Positions 11,121 through 21,559 of a stretch of DNA of 64,000 nt are shown in pieces; positions within the stretch are counted from its first letter, which is position 1, and each line of letters begins with the position of its first letter. The position numbers and the translations under genes were made by a program. The stretch covers positions 4,278,001-4,342,000 of the forward strand of contig CM106585.1 of assembly GCA_048013815.1 (NCBI GenBank), read 5' to 3'. The notes under the pieces are model-generated. The model had not been told where the DNA came from. It saw only the letters and a list, made by a program, of their open reading frames with translations, and did no database searches. The DNA is from Setoptus koraiensis. Its lineage: Eukaryota; Arthropoda.

Positions 11121-13022
11121 ATGAACACAAAACTATCGATAAGAAAACGCCAGATAGAAGTGGCAGAGGCCATGCTGCATCTCAACGCCGACTCACAACC
11201 AGATTGGAAACTACTCATTTACGACAATGTGGGCCAAGACATACTATCGCCATTGTTCACCATCAAGGAGTTGAGAAATCATGGCGTCACATTACACATG
11301 ACCATAGATTCCGATCGTGATCCCATTCCGGACGTTGCTGCAATATACTTTCTATTACCTACAGATTATAACATTGAAAGGATTTGTAAAGATCTAGAAA
11401 AGTGCCTCTACGATTCATATTATTTTAATTTTATCTCCCCCATATCTAGACAGAAACTAGAAACCATAGCCAACGCAGCCTTGCAGTCAGAGTCGGCTAC
11501 AAATGTCAAAAAAGTCTATGATCAATATATAAACTTTGTCGCATTAGAAGATGATCTATTTATACTAAGGGAACAAGATAAACAATCAATATCGTATCAC
11601 GCCGTTAACAGAACAGACGTTAGTGACGGAGAAATTACCAAAGTTATAGATTGTATTGTAGAGTGCCTATTTTCTCTTTTAGTCACCTGTGGTGTTGTGC
11701 CAATCATTAGGTGTCCAAAAGGCAATGCTGCCGAAGTAATAAGTGAAAAATTATGTAAGAAAATAAAAGAAAACTTGAGAGACTCAAGGAATAGCCTTTT
11801 CGACATTCAGGAAAATTTGCAAATTGGCGGCTCCTTAGTTACACTACAGAGGCCCCTGCTACTGATAGTTGATCGAAGTATAGACATGAGTACTCCCTTG
11901 CATCACACTTGGACATATCAAGCCCTAATTCATGATCTACTGAATACTAGACTCAATCAAGTCAAGGTAGCAGAAGGCGAACCTCCAAATGTTAAACAAC
12001 AATTCTATGACCTCAATCCTGGTGATAAATTCTGGCGAGAGCAGAGAGGTAGTCCTTTTCCTCAAGTTGCCGAAGCAGTGCAAAAGGAGTTAGATGACTA
12101 TCGTAAGAACGAAGACGAGGTGAAGCGACTCAAAACTACCATGGGGCTAGAAGGCAATGTCGGCGATGAGGCCTCACTTTTGCTGTCGGAATCTACGGCC
12201 AAGTTGACAAACGCCGTTAGTTGCTTGCCGGAATTATTAGAGAATAAAAGGGTCATCGGAATGCACACCACTATAGCTACAGCCGCACTAGACGAAATCA
12301 AGAACAGAAAATTAGATAATTTTTTTGAGATAGAAGAAAAAATAATGAGTCGTGGAGTTATAGATAAGATGATGCTCGAGGACATGCTAACAAATGCTAA
12401 TTACGGGTCGCTTTCCGATAAATACCGTCTCTTCCTCATTAGTTACATATGTGACCATCCAAGTCTAACCAATGAGGAATATGAGAGATACATGACGATA
12501 ATGGAGGGTTTGGGTTGCAATAGGGCCGCCTTTGATTATATCAAACGCTGGAAAGCATTTTCGAAGATCAATGTGACAAACATGCAATCAAGTTACCAGA
12601 GTAGCGGAGGTGGTACTAAGACAGTTAACATGTTCTCTAAGCTTATGACGCAAGGATCACAGTTTGTTATGGAGGGTGTGAAGAATCTGGTTCTCAAAGA
12701 ACACAAGCTACCTATAACTAAAATTGTGGACTCAATCATGGATGGAAACCCCAAAGCCAGTCCGGATATTATTGATTACTGTTACCTAGATCCCAAGGCT
12801 ACAAAAGACACGCATGATGCCCAAAGAAAACCATTTCGCGAGGCGATCGTTTTTGTAGTGGGCGGTGGTAATTATAGTGAATATCAGAATCTTGTCGACT
12901 ATTGTCAATCAAAGTCTAAAAATATCAGTTCGAGCGGAGGGACACGACACATAGTTTATGGTTCCACCGATTTAGTAAACGCAAGCCAATTTTTAGAACA
13001 ACTTCAGAGTTTAGGTAGTTAG
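11121..13022 (+). CDS. SCFD1: Sec1 family domain-containing protein 1 (Sly1)
   Basis: Single exon, 633 aa, close to the roughly 640 aa usual for SCFD1. It is collinear with animal Sly1 throughout: N-terminal SIRKRQ, then WKLLIYDNVGQDILSPLF, SDRDPIPDVAAIYFLLPT, SYYFNFISPISR and YDQYINFVALEDDLF. Domain 3 carries QRPLLLIVDRSIDMSTPLHH, followed by DEVKRLKTTMGLEG, the conserved FVMEGVKNLVLK and the C-terminal EAIVFVVGGGNYSEYQNLVDY. Sly1 is the Sec1/Munc18 protein that binds the ER-Golgi SNARE syntaxin-5/Sed5 and promotes SNARE assembly in ER-Golgi traffic. The gene shows no intron here. The usual many-exon animal gene suggests wholesale intron loss or a retrocopy that replaced the parent; nothing looks broken. 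Confidence 0.97.
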   Translation: MNTKLSIRKRQIEVAEAMLHLNADSQPDWKLLIYDNVGQDILSPLFTIKELRNHGVTLHMTIDSDRDPIPDVAAIYFLLPTDYNIERICKDLEKCLYDSYYFNFISPISRQKLETIANAALQSESATNVKKVYDQYINFVALEDDLFILREQDKQSISYHAVNRTDVSDGEITKVIDCIVECLFSLLVTCGVVPIIRCPKGNAAEVISEKLCKKIKENLRDSRNSLFDIQENLQIGGSLVTLQRPLLLIVDRSIDMSTPLHHTWTYQALIHDLLNTRLNQVKVAEGEPPNVKQQFYDLNPGDKFWREQRGSPFPQVAEAVQKELDDYRKNEDEVKRLKTTMGLEGNVGDEASLLLSESTAKLTNAVSCLPELLENKRVIGMHTTIATAALDEIKNRKLDNFFEIEEKIMSRGVIDKMMLEDMLTNANYGSLSDKYRLFLISYICDHPSLTNEEYERYMTIMEGLGCNRAAFDYIKRWKAFSKINVTNMQSSYQSSGGGTKTVNMFSKLMTQGSQFVMEGVKNLVLKEHKLPITKIVDSIMDGNPKASPDIIDYCYLDPKATKDTHDAQRKPFREAIVFVVGGGNYSEYQNLVDYCQSKSKNISSSGGTRHIVYGSTDLVNASQFLEQLQSLGS

Positions 13023-14249
13023 GTAGCGAGAAGGATGAAATTGTGTTGTAACCTAAAGATAAAATAATATCTAAAGCATTCTTATATTATTGTTTGTTCA
13101 AGTTTCCGAGCATCTTTTTAGATGATGGATATTTGCCCAGTCAACATTTGTTGAACATGATTGAAATATCATGAGGAGTGTTCTTTTTTTTTCGTCACGG
13201 CTAAAATCATTGATCATGTTGTTGCCAGAAGTAGAAGCTACACATGCATATTTATCGAGTAGCATAATGAGACAAGATTCGGGTGACATCGAACATAGGC
13301 TGTACATGTTGTATCTATTACGATATTGTGCCATTACTTGTATGGTTTATGCTTGTCATTGTACACTTCTTGCACGTCATCCGATATGCATCTTAATGGC
13401 TGCCAACTCGCTTGGGCCCAATTAGATGATGAGCGATGTATATACATTATAAGATGGTATTATAGCCACCGTCGCTGCTAGCATGGTTGCTACTTATATT
13501 ATGTAACAACTAAAGTAAAGTGCTGCAATGCGTGGCTTACTGGCGCATAAATTTGGCAAGCGAGCTGTCTATTGTAGTGCATGTTGTTGTTGTTGTTGTC
13601 GCGGCCTTGTGTTATGGCGTGGCGCTGCTCGATAGGTGGTAATTTAATCATGACAGGCTTCATGTGACAAAAGAAAAGATGCATCGTACAAGTAAATAGT
13701 GCCCCGATGAAAGTATCTAGTTAGCTGGCTTGGTGGCGCAAGTGGCCATTAATTTTGTTGTCGTTAGTCGCTTGGTTTGGTTTGGCTTGGCCTGGCCTGG
13801 GCTGGCTTGGTGAAGCCGATAGTGGCAGCTCGCAAGGTGACCAGCCAACGTGCACTGATCGACTGCTGCTTTTTTCGGCGCACACTTTCCACGAACAAAC
13901 AAACTCACACAATTTCCACAAGATATATACATTCACAATGTCAGTATATTCAGTACACAGTATATAAGTTACATAATATAACACTCACTACTTACATCAG
14001 GTGATGGTGGCGGCAGTATCTCGATCACTACACCACTACCTGTACTGTGCTACCTGGCGTCGATGGTGATGATAACAGTGGGCAAGGGAGGCAGAGAGAG
14101 AGAGCATATGCTAGTTAGCATTGTTGGATATACTTCTTTTGAGCAACACAACAATAGTTTACAGCCAGTGTGTATTTTTTATCATATGTAAAATTATCAT
14201 TGGACATTGCCTAAATACACCTGTGCAACAATAACTGCGGCACCACCAT

Positions 14250-14376
14250 CCACAACAGCAACAACAGCAACAACAACAACCGCAGCAACAGCAGCAGCAA
14301 CAACAGCAGCAACAACAACAACAACATCATCATCAACAACAACTACGGCATCAGCAGCCACAACAACAGCAGCAAG
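14250..14376 (+). repeat. CAA/CAG trinucleotide-rich tract
   Basis: About 125 bases of interrupted CAA, CAG and CAT triplets, about 400 bp before the TPD52 start. No credible gene uses any of its frames. Confidence 0.8.
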
Positions 14377-14540
14377 AGTGACCAATAAACTACGGTGCTC
14401 TAGTGCTGGCAGTCAATTCTATCGTCATCACTATCACATAATAGCGTTATACTGTCATCAATTTATTCTTTGCCCACTGCTAGTTGTCGTTCGCTCTCAA
14501 ATATCACCAGTTTACAACACTATTTATACCAACCAGCAAT

Positions 14541-14620
14541 AATTTATTATTATCATATTATCATCATTAGTTATTATTATTATATTATTATCATTAGTTA
14601 TTATTATTATTATTATTATC
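14541..14620 (+). repeat. ATT trinucleotide tracts
   Basis: Several short ATT runs separated by CATTAGTT-like interruptions, followed by two copies of a TTATTATCTAACGA word. Probably in the TPD52 promoter or leader. Confidence 0.8.
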
Positions 14621-14773
14621 TAACGAGCGCATTATTATCTAACGACTGACAAACAAAAATAACAACAGACACGAAATATTGCAACAAAACGTTCATTGGA
14701 TCGCCAACTAGATAGATCAATAACAATTATTAACAATTATTACAGTAGCAATAGTAATACGGTAGCAGCAGAC

Positions 14774-16166
14774 ATGGATTCGGTGAACCAGCAAGAGCAG
14801 CTCAAGGCTGACAACGAGGAATTGAATAGCTACAATTTGCAACAATCCGATGCCCAATCAACGTTCACTCTGGAGGGAATGGACCCAGAGCAACGCGAGA
14901 AACTCGAAGAGGAACTCAAACAAGAATTGGCCAAGGTAACCAAACCATTTGCTGCCCTTATCATCCTTGATGAGAATATCCACAATCGTCACTGATACTA
15001 ACCCAAAATACTCCACTCTGAAATCTCTCGTGTATTTCCACAAACAATGCACGAACAATGCACAAATAATGCACAAACAATGTCTCTGTCCAGACCGAGG
15101 AGGAGATCCAGACCCTGAGACAGGTGCTGGCCGCTAGAGTGAAGCACTCAAATGAACTGAAACGAAAATTGGGCATAGGCGTCTGGAAAGAATTGCAAAA
15201 TGATCTACAACAAAGTATCAAAAACGTTCAGGAGACCACAGCGTACGTATAGCACACGTCGAAGTCGGTTTATACGAGATATCGCCTCAACCGACGCCAC
15301 GCTCGATCCCATGTATTTTCGCCTACTCACAACCTCACCACAACTCACTGTCAGCAGCTCATATCTCTTCAGTACATCCTGTCCAATATGTCTTAGAGAG
15401 TCTGAAGACTAATCTAGCCACCCAGACAATCTATTCACACTCGTCCATGTGTCTCAATTGAGCACAATTGTCAACATGAGCGGGGCCTCTCCTTTTTAAA
15501 TTATTCCCCGCCCCATTCAAACTGATGATCATGGTGCCCAATTCAAATGTTGGCCACCACGATTTCACTCGAATCAATTCCATTCAATTATTTCCACTAT
15601 CGTAACATATCAACTAATAATCTAGCTCTCTAATAATCTCTTCTAATTGAACTAACCTCTTCTATTCAACTAACCCCTATTCTCATCGTCATCGCCACTA
15701 ATCAATTAATTGGCATCTACTGTTAACAATCGCCAAAACAATCTATCCTATAGTTCTGGTCTGGGAATATTCAATTCTCCGTAGGTGTCCTCTTTGATTT
15801 CATCGTGGCCCATCAAAGCCAAAACAAAACTACATGTAGCTCCATTAGCATATTTTTTTGTATGCCATACCATGACGCAACACCACCAGCTACAACAAAT
15901 TAACACTGTTTGTTTTTCCTTTCTCTCTACTCACGCATATCACACACAGATACCAAAAGACTAGTGAAACTGTCAAATTTGCGGCCGAGAAAACAACTGA
16001 TATTTTTGGTTCTCTTGGCGACAGCATTGGAAGAAAATTGGTTGACGTGAAGAACTCATCAGCATTCAAATCATTCGAGGAGAGAGTAGGCTCGGCTGTG
16101 GGCACTGTTAAACCGGGTTCTACCAATGTCACTGTAGCCAACGAAAACAATAATAACGTTAATTAG
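14774..16166 (+). CDS. TPD52: Tumor protein D52 family protein
   Basis: Exons 14774-14935, 15094-15242 and 15950-16166 with GT-AG borders and matching phases; 175 aa. The start is the ATG before DSVNQQEQ; an upstream in-frame codon gives no better start. The family coiled coil spans about residues 38-80: QREKLEEELKQELAK, then TEEEIQTLRQVLAARVKHSNELKRKLG. It is followed by the conserved WKELQNDLQQSIKNVQETTAYQKTSET split (15242/15950), and SIGRKLVDVKNSSAFKSFEERV near the end. TPD52 proteins are small cytosolic coiled-coil proteins that self-associate and work at trans-Golgi, endosomal and secretory vesicle membranes. Only one splice form is deduced here; vertebrate homologues splice alternatively in the region of the second intron. 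Confidence 0.94.
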
Positions 16167-18583
16167 TAATTGCACTTATACTTTAATGTAGTTACACGCA
16201 TAAAATAATCGTCAATTCGAGAATCACCCAACCAAACACACAGCAAATCACAACAAAAAGTGAATCCATTTAGTTACATCATATGTACCAGCAATAGCTT
16301 TTCTTATAGGTTTTCGTTTGACAAAAGTAGCTATTGTGAATACTAGGTGGTCTCTCAGTTCAATTGATTCATTGCAACCATCTGACATTTTAGATCTGAC
16401 GGCTCTTATATCTAGCAATACAATTGTAATTCTATGCAACATATTAACTCAAACATACGACAACCACAACATACGACAGAAACATTTGTATTCGGAGGCA
16501 GGGACCGCATTAGATTTGCAATCGATCGATATATTTTTTACCCTTGGCAGATCCCAAGAGAATCATGGCACAAAATATAATTTGATTATGTTATAACCTG
16601 GAGAATAATATATAAAACATTATATACAATTGTTTTGATCCGCGGAGCATATAGATTGGGTAGATTTTTTCAGAAATGATTTTCTTCGAATGATATCTGT
16701 TGATATATTAGATGTCTAGCACATCATCAGCGCGTACACTGTGTTTGTTTCACTGTGATCGGTGTCAGCAGGGTGATCTATAAATATCTACAGACGACAG
16801 TAGGTATATATTTGGTGAATTTATATCTACGCAACATATACAAACGGAGTTATAGGTCAAGCTATTGTAGATTAGTTTGATTCCAAAAATATAACCCTGT
16901 CGGATTCCGGTGCTCAGACCTTCGGCGATAATACATGTGCATCTACGACGACGAGCCCAATAACTTCAAAATGGCCAGATCGTTGGATTTCTACCAGAAT
17001 GCTAACCAACCATCAGACGTATCTGACTTTTACTTTTTTATCAAACCCTAGAGTGGCAGACAAAATCTAGCTAAGTATATTTGATGCGGTTAGACAAAAG
17101 TTTCGGAAAATTTGCAATGAAGAACCCGCATCGAAAAATCCACACGGATTTTCTCGCACTGAATGCCGTATAAAACTTCTAGAAGCTTCATGAAAGCTAG
17201 TTTGTCAAATCAGAAAGAGGCGCAGTCATTCTAGCTTGAAAGGATGACGAGTCGAGAGAAAAGATGACAGAAGACTGACTCGAGTCATCTGATCTGAAGT
17301 GGCGAGAAACAGTTCGCATGGTGCACAGGGCTGGAAAAATGCAAATAAAACGATTCCCCGCGGCGAAGGTCATCGCGTCGCCTATTAAGAGGCAAAATTG
17401 ATTGGGGCCGCTGACGATGTTTCGAGGCCAGAGCAGCGACATTGCTTCGAGTTGTGAAGATAGAATATTTGAGCTTCGAAATGTGCGGACAGAATGACAA
17501 CGATCTTTAGTTGGGCTGCTCGGTGAGCAAGGCAGAAATAAGGGGCATCGCCTCTCTGTTGCCCGTCTAGCCATGGAGCCCGTCATGGCCGGCTTACAAT
17601 CAGGCGAGGCAATTGACATTGCGCTACATGAATTTGTATATTGTGCGTATATATTTGCCAGAAAGTTCATCGGCTGTCTAATTAATTGTCATTTATTTGT
17701 TTGCGCTTGCTACCCCATCAATGGATCTATCTGTTTGTAACCATCTAGGCACTAACTGATTAACGACGAACAGCTACATCACAGTTTGTTGTTTCGTCAG
17801 ATTTGTCTAAGCCTCAGCATCTTGTGCGACGTAATTGTTTGCATTACTGTGAGACACAATATTTCTGAAGAATTGGAGCTCTGCGAAGAACATATTTTCT
17901 GCTTTCGAGCACAGCTAAAATATAGCGAAAAATAGTGCTTTTATTTGCTAGAGCAAATAAACAAAATATGCTTGCATGTACACGATGGCGTTCCCATCTT
18001 GCAACACGGAGGCCACCGTGACAAGACGACCTCGACAAGCGAGAAAAAAGAGAGGGATTCACGCTCGGCGAAGAAGATCGTTCATTAGAGAGTAATTGAA
18101 TATAGATGGATAGATAAACGGCAACGGATAACAGTTTTACCCGCAGCAGCAACTTTAGCCTTTATGTATACGTAAGCAGTTTTATCCTTGAAACAGTGAG
18201 TCATCGATCGGCGAGCCTAATTAGTATATGGATGCAACTATCCATTTGGCTCGTAATCCAATGGATTGGATGGGATCAGATCCATTGGAGGAAGAAGGAA
18301 GGAAGAGGAAGGAGGCCGTTTGAGTTTGCGCCATATCAACGAGAACGAGAACGATTGCTTGCCGAAACAGTGTTAGCTCTTTGTTTCAAGCGAATCTCGA
18401 AACAAAGTTCAGATAATTTGCAACAACAACAAACATTTTTGAAGTTCAGTCCATTGTAGCAAGATACATCGAGTGAGCAAATACTTCCGCAATCTAGTGA
18501 CACTAACAACAAGTTCAGCAATTCTTTGAATCTGAAGATATTCGATACGAAAATCGTCCAACAAATCCACCCAATTCACCACA
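16167..18583. other. Intergenic, no recognisable gene
   Basis: AT-rich sequence between TPD52 and Costars. A 157-codon minus-strand open stretch (17197-17670) is Ser-rich and unrecognised. The same bases read on the plus strand give more protein-like text broken by several stops, so a decayed gene is possible but no family is evident. The last 100 bp should hold the Costars leader. Confidence 0.5.
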
Positions 18584-19066
18584 ATGTCGGCTAAAACTCC
18601 AGCGAGCGGCATCAAACCCGGACCAAGACCGGAAATTAAACGACAAGACACTGAGAATGTTGAAAATGAGATGACTAACGTTTGCGACGCAATTGATATC
18701 TACGGAAAGGCCACCAAGCCCGGCGAGAAGGGTCTGGCCACCATTCGATTTGGGGATTTATTCAAGGTAATTAGTATGAACAATAAATGAGAAAGTTGCT
18801 AAAATATTAGTAACCTCATCTAAAATCGCACACTAATTAATTTTCTTGATTTTTCATCTTCTCTTCAGCACCACTCAATAGTGTCAAACAGATTGTTGGG
18901 TGTTCTGATCAAGGCCAGAAAGATGGGCTACATCGACTTCAAGGGAGAGCTTCTACTACAAAACAAAGATGAGGACGAAATAATCACATTGATTAAGAAG
19001 CCTCCAACAACTGTTCAGATATTCAAAAATGCTGTGTTCAAGGCCCCGAGTGTAGACAAGCATTAG
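18584..19066 (+). CDS. Costars domain protein (ABRACL-like)
   Basis: Exons 18584-18766 and 18869-19066 with a 102 bp GT-AG intron at phase 0; 126 aa. After a 20-residue basic, Pro-rich leader, the rest matches the Costars fold shared by ABRACL and the C-terminus of ABRA/STARS. Visible motifs are ENEMTNVCDAIDIYG, the IRFGDLFK turn at the exon junction, the SNRLLGVLIKARKMGYIDFKGELL helix-strand unit, and DEIITLI at the end of the domain. It is longer than the roughly 80 aa ABRACL but lacks the long N-terminus of ABRA. Costars proteins influence actin dynamics and cell motility; ABRA binds actin. AATAAA follows 230 bp after the stop. Confidence 0.9.
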
Positions 19067-19296
19067 GTTTGCCGGCAGCGAAACAACGCAAGTAAGCAAC
19101 CAAGTCCGGCAGCTGACAATTTCAAGGCAACAGATAATGTAATTGATTTGCAACTCAAAAAAAAATGAATTTTCTTCTAACATTCGCCAAATGTTCTAAT
19201 TGTATTGATTGACTTTGCAAATCACAGCGAACGCAGCAATCGCTGTAACGAAGAAGCTCTGTCATATGAAAAGTGTTACTACAGGCAAATTGAACA

Positions 19297-19302
19297 AATA
19301 AA
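19297..19302 (+). terminator. Poly(A) signal of the Costars gene
   Basis: AATAAA followed within about 20 bases by TTGTCTCATGTGAGC, a T/GT-rich stretch. Confidence 0.6.
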
Positions 19303-19394
19303 CAATTTCATTGTCTCATGTGAGCCTTATTTTTCTGGATATAAAATGAAACCCGTTTTTCGCGCCCAATGAAAGAATATTTCACTCTCACAAT

Positions 19395-19552
19395 ATTATT
19401 ATGAGCTATATCTATCTAGCGCTTCAAGGTGTAGACTTGTCAGAATACTGCAACGAAATTCATTAGTTCGCCAACTCGATAGAACAAGAATATTAACGAC
19501 AATAGTAAGAGGGTAGCAGCAGATATGGATTCGAGCAACTCGAGGCTAACCG
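19395..19552 (+). pseudogene. Decayed fragment of the TPD52 5' end
   Basis: This stretch aligns with bases about 14630-14815, the leader and first codons of TPD52. Shared words in order are ACTGCAAC/ATTGCAAC, TTCATT, TCGCCAACT-GATAGA, CAATAGTAA, GGTAGCAGCAGA, ATGGATTC, then GAGCAACTCGAGGCT against GAGCAGCTCAAGGCT. The copy lacks about 13 bases just after ATGGATTC and some of the leader, so its frame shifts. Similarity fades after about 19552. It lies 4.7 kb downstream of its source, between Costars and the Ly6 gene. Because the matched part lacks introns in the source too, a retrocopy cannot be told from a DNA duplication. Confidence 0.75.
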
Positions 19553-19636
19553 TGCTAATGTGCATGAGAACGTTTGAGTTCGGGACTCGAATTTCGAGTC
19601 GATTCGCATTCAATTTTTCAACAAGACATGATACAA

Positions 19637-19642
19637 TTTATT
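19637..19642 (-). terminator. Poly(A) signal of the Ly6 gene
   Basis: AATAAA on the minus strand, about 120 bp beyond the Ly6 stop codon. Confidence 0.5.
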
Positions 19643-19760
19643 TGCATTGTTGGTAACAAGTGTCATTATCAAAACATCGACTTGAAATCGGTTCTTGGTC
19701 GAGTCATGGGTTCGATGAAACAGACTTCTTCGGCCAGACGCTTCATATTTGGTCATTTCG

Positions 19761-20472
19761 TCACAATTTCCAGCAATATAGTGTGATAGCCATCGAGAGA
19801 GCTACGCCTAGTACCGACAGCAACCATTCAATTGGGTTCCGATAATGTAACTTGGAGGCACTGTTGCATAAGTCTGCATGACACCAACAAATGTCGTGAC
19901 GAAAGTAAAATACCATGGTACTTTTACATATATGGCCAGCTCTTGGCGCTTCTTCAGAGGCACATTTTCGTCTCCAAAAAACAACCTTTCCTGGAGACAC
20001 GAATCAAAATGTCAGATATAAAATTAATGAGCTGCATATTAGGATAGTTGTCATGATTTGAATTGTGATAAGCCTATTTACCTGTTGCGTCTGTTATTAT
20101 GTATTGCTCGCAGCCGAATTCGCATTCTTCAATTTGTGATAACAATGGACTAAAGTTGCTGTTGCTACATGTGTCTGGAGCATTGAAACATTTCAGTGGA
20201 TTAGGACACGAGGCCAAGTCGAATTGACAATTGAAACATCTTGTTGCATCCGCTTTCGTTGATGGATTTTAGCATATATATATATGAAGTGGAATGTCTG
20301 ATGAGTCTAGTGTGAAACTAGCACTTGGTGATTATTGATCGGCTTCGGTAGTAATATACTCACCTAGTGATCGGCTCTCATCGATAAAATACAAGATGAA
20401 GACGAATATTACAGCACAGTTTTTTTTCAGCTCCTGGAGCAATTCATATCTCGTTGATATCTTGCTGAACAT
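19761..20472 (-). CDS. Ly6/uPAR three-finger protein, probably GPI-anchored
   Basis: Three short minus-strand exons: 20472-20364, 20252-20082 and 19990-19761. Donors are GTGAGT and GTAAAT, and phases agree at both joins; 169 aa. The N-terminus is a signal peptide (hydrophobic core CAVIFVFILYFI) that ends at the first junction. The mature chain opens with the Ly6 signature RCFNCQFDLASC and continues with spaced cysteines (KCFNAPDTC, ECEFGC, RRKC, GHIC). It closes with CWCHADLCN, the usual CxCxxDxCN end of the fold. A hydrophobic tail (WLLSVLGVALSMAITLYCW) after a short spacer fits a GPI-attachment signal. Arthropod members such as Quiver/Sleepless and Boudin act at the cell surface on channels, receptors or septate junctions; which role applies here is not known. 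The cathepsin-like gene starts divergently 1.1 kb away. Confidence 0.87.
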
Positions 20473-21559
20473 GATATTTTTATTCACATTTTGGTTGATC
20501 GGAGAGACCTTTTCGAGGAATAGAGTCGCAAGTGGCCACTCTTTGGTCTGCATGAAAATCGCTATTTTTCGCCATCCCGAAACACCGTCCACTATTGATC
20601 TGGCAGTGCGATGAAACGCTCCAAATGAGTCGACAGATTGCAGCTAATGAGAGTACAACAGTGTTTCGAGCCCATCCAAAGCACACCACTAATTACGATG
20701 AGTCAGTCGCAAAATTGATTGATATTATTTTTTCTAATTGTGCAAGGCAGTAGTGATTGATTTGAGCGTCATCATTGTTTCGAAGCGATCACGCAGCATG
20801 TGAGTTTATATCAATTCAGTGACATCATTGGATAAGCCAGTCGCACATGCTCAGCTCACAATTGAATATGTTACAGTTAAACATGTCACGCCACTTGTTT
20901 TGATTCGTGATGATGATTCGATCGACATTGGTCAGTTCGAAGCGAAGCAAGTTTTTTCTACAGATGACCAGTTGGACTGAGACAGTAAGTCAAAAATGAC
21001 GCGGCTGTGTCAGAGCTAGAGTTTTCAGAATTGCAATGTTTGTGTGTGCAAGAAAGAATCTGGCAACTGTCGGAATCTAACCACATGTCGGGTGCAATCT
21101 CCGACAAAAATCTAAATTAAGCAGATTATCAATAGTTGATGTCGATGATCAGATTTAGAGATTGGAGATAGAGCTAATTGTCTGATGTCACCAGGATTCC
21201 TCATCTTTCGACGCCTTTCTCTGTGAGTTCGATCTGCATGAGACATCGAATGACATCAGTGTGATTTGTTTGGCATTCATCGAGAGAAACGCATGATGTC
21301 ATGTAACAAAAGGCGAGATTTGGACCAGAGATTGAACAGCATATCTGCAATATTTATACCACTGCCATCCAGTATCCGATAAGATATTAGATACGATAAT
21401 ATTTTCATTCGACTGCCATATAAAATGATTCGCGGCATAACCAGCTTCATTTGAAATTATTGATCAACATTTTTCAAATGAATTCTCAGGAAAAAAGTTT
21501 TTTTTCTGTGTCACGGCAGGTAGAAAATCCGATCTCAACTACTGGAAAAAATCGCCACG
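20473..21559. other. Divergent promoter region, Ly6 / cathepsin-like
   Basis: Separates two genes that point away from each other and should contain both promoters. AT-rich, with no open frame worth naming. A TATA-like CATATAAAATG lies about 145 bp before the cathepsin-like ATG. Confidence 0.45.

Larger units (their letters stand above)
13023..14773. other. Intergenic and probable TPD52 5' region
   Basis: No recognisable gene. The 3' UTR of SCFD1 is followed by mixed sequence, a GGCTTGG/GGCCTGG-rich patch near 13.78 kb, a CAA/CAG tract, ATT tracts and then an AAC-rich leader before the TPD52 ATG. Part is probably TPD52 5' UTR, because a decayed copy near 19.4 kb preserves the leader as well as the start codon. 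Confidence 0.55.

Noticed and set aside
17197-17670. 157-codon minus-strand frame
   Set aside because: Ser-rich, no domain, and the opposite strand reads as well apart from several stops. Not enough for a gene or a named pseudogene.
19790-19860. Apparent further similarity to the 3' coding part of TPD52 (GGGTTCCGATAATGTAACT)
   Set aside because: These bases are coding sequence of the Ly6 gene on the opposite strand; the resemblance is short and explained by chance.
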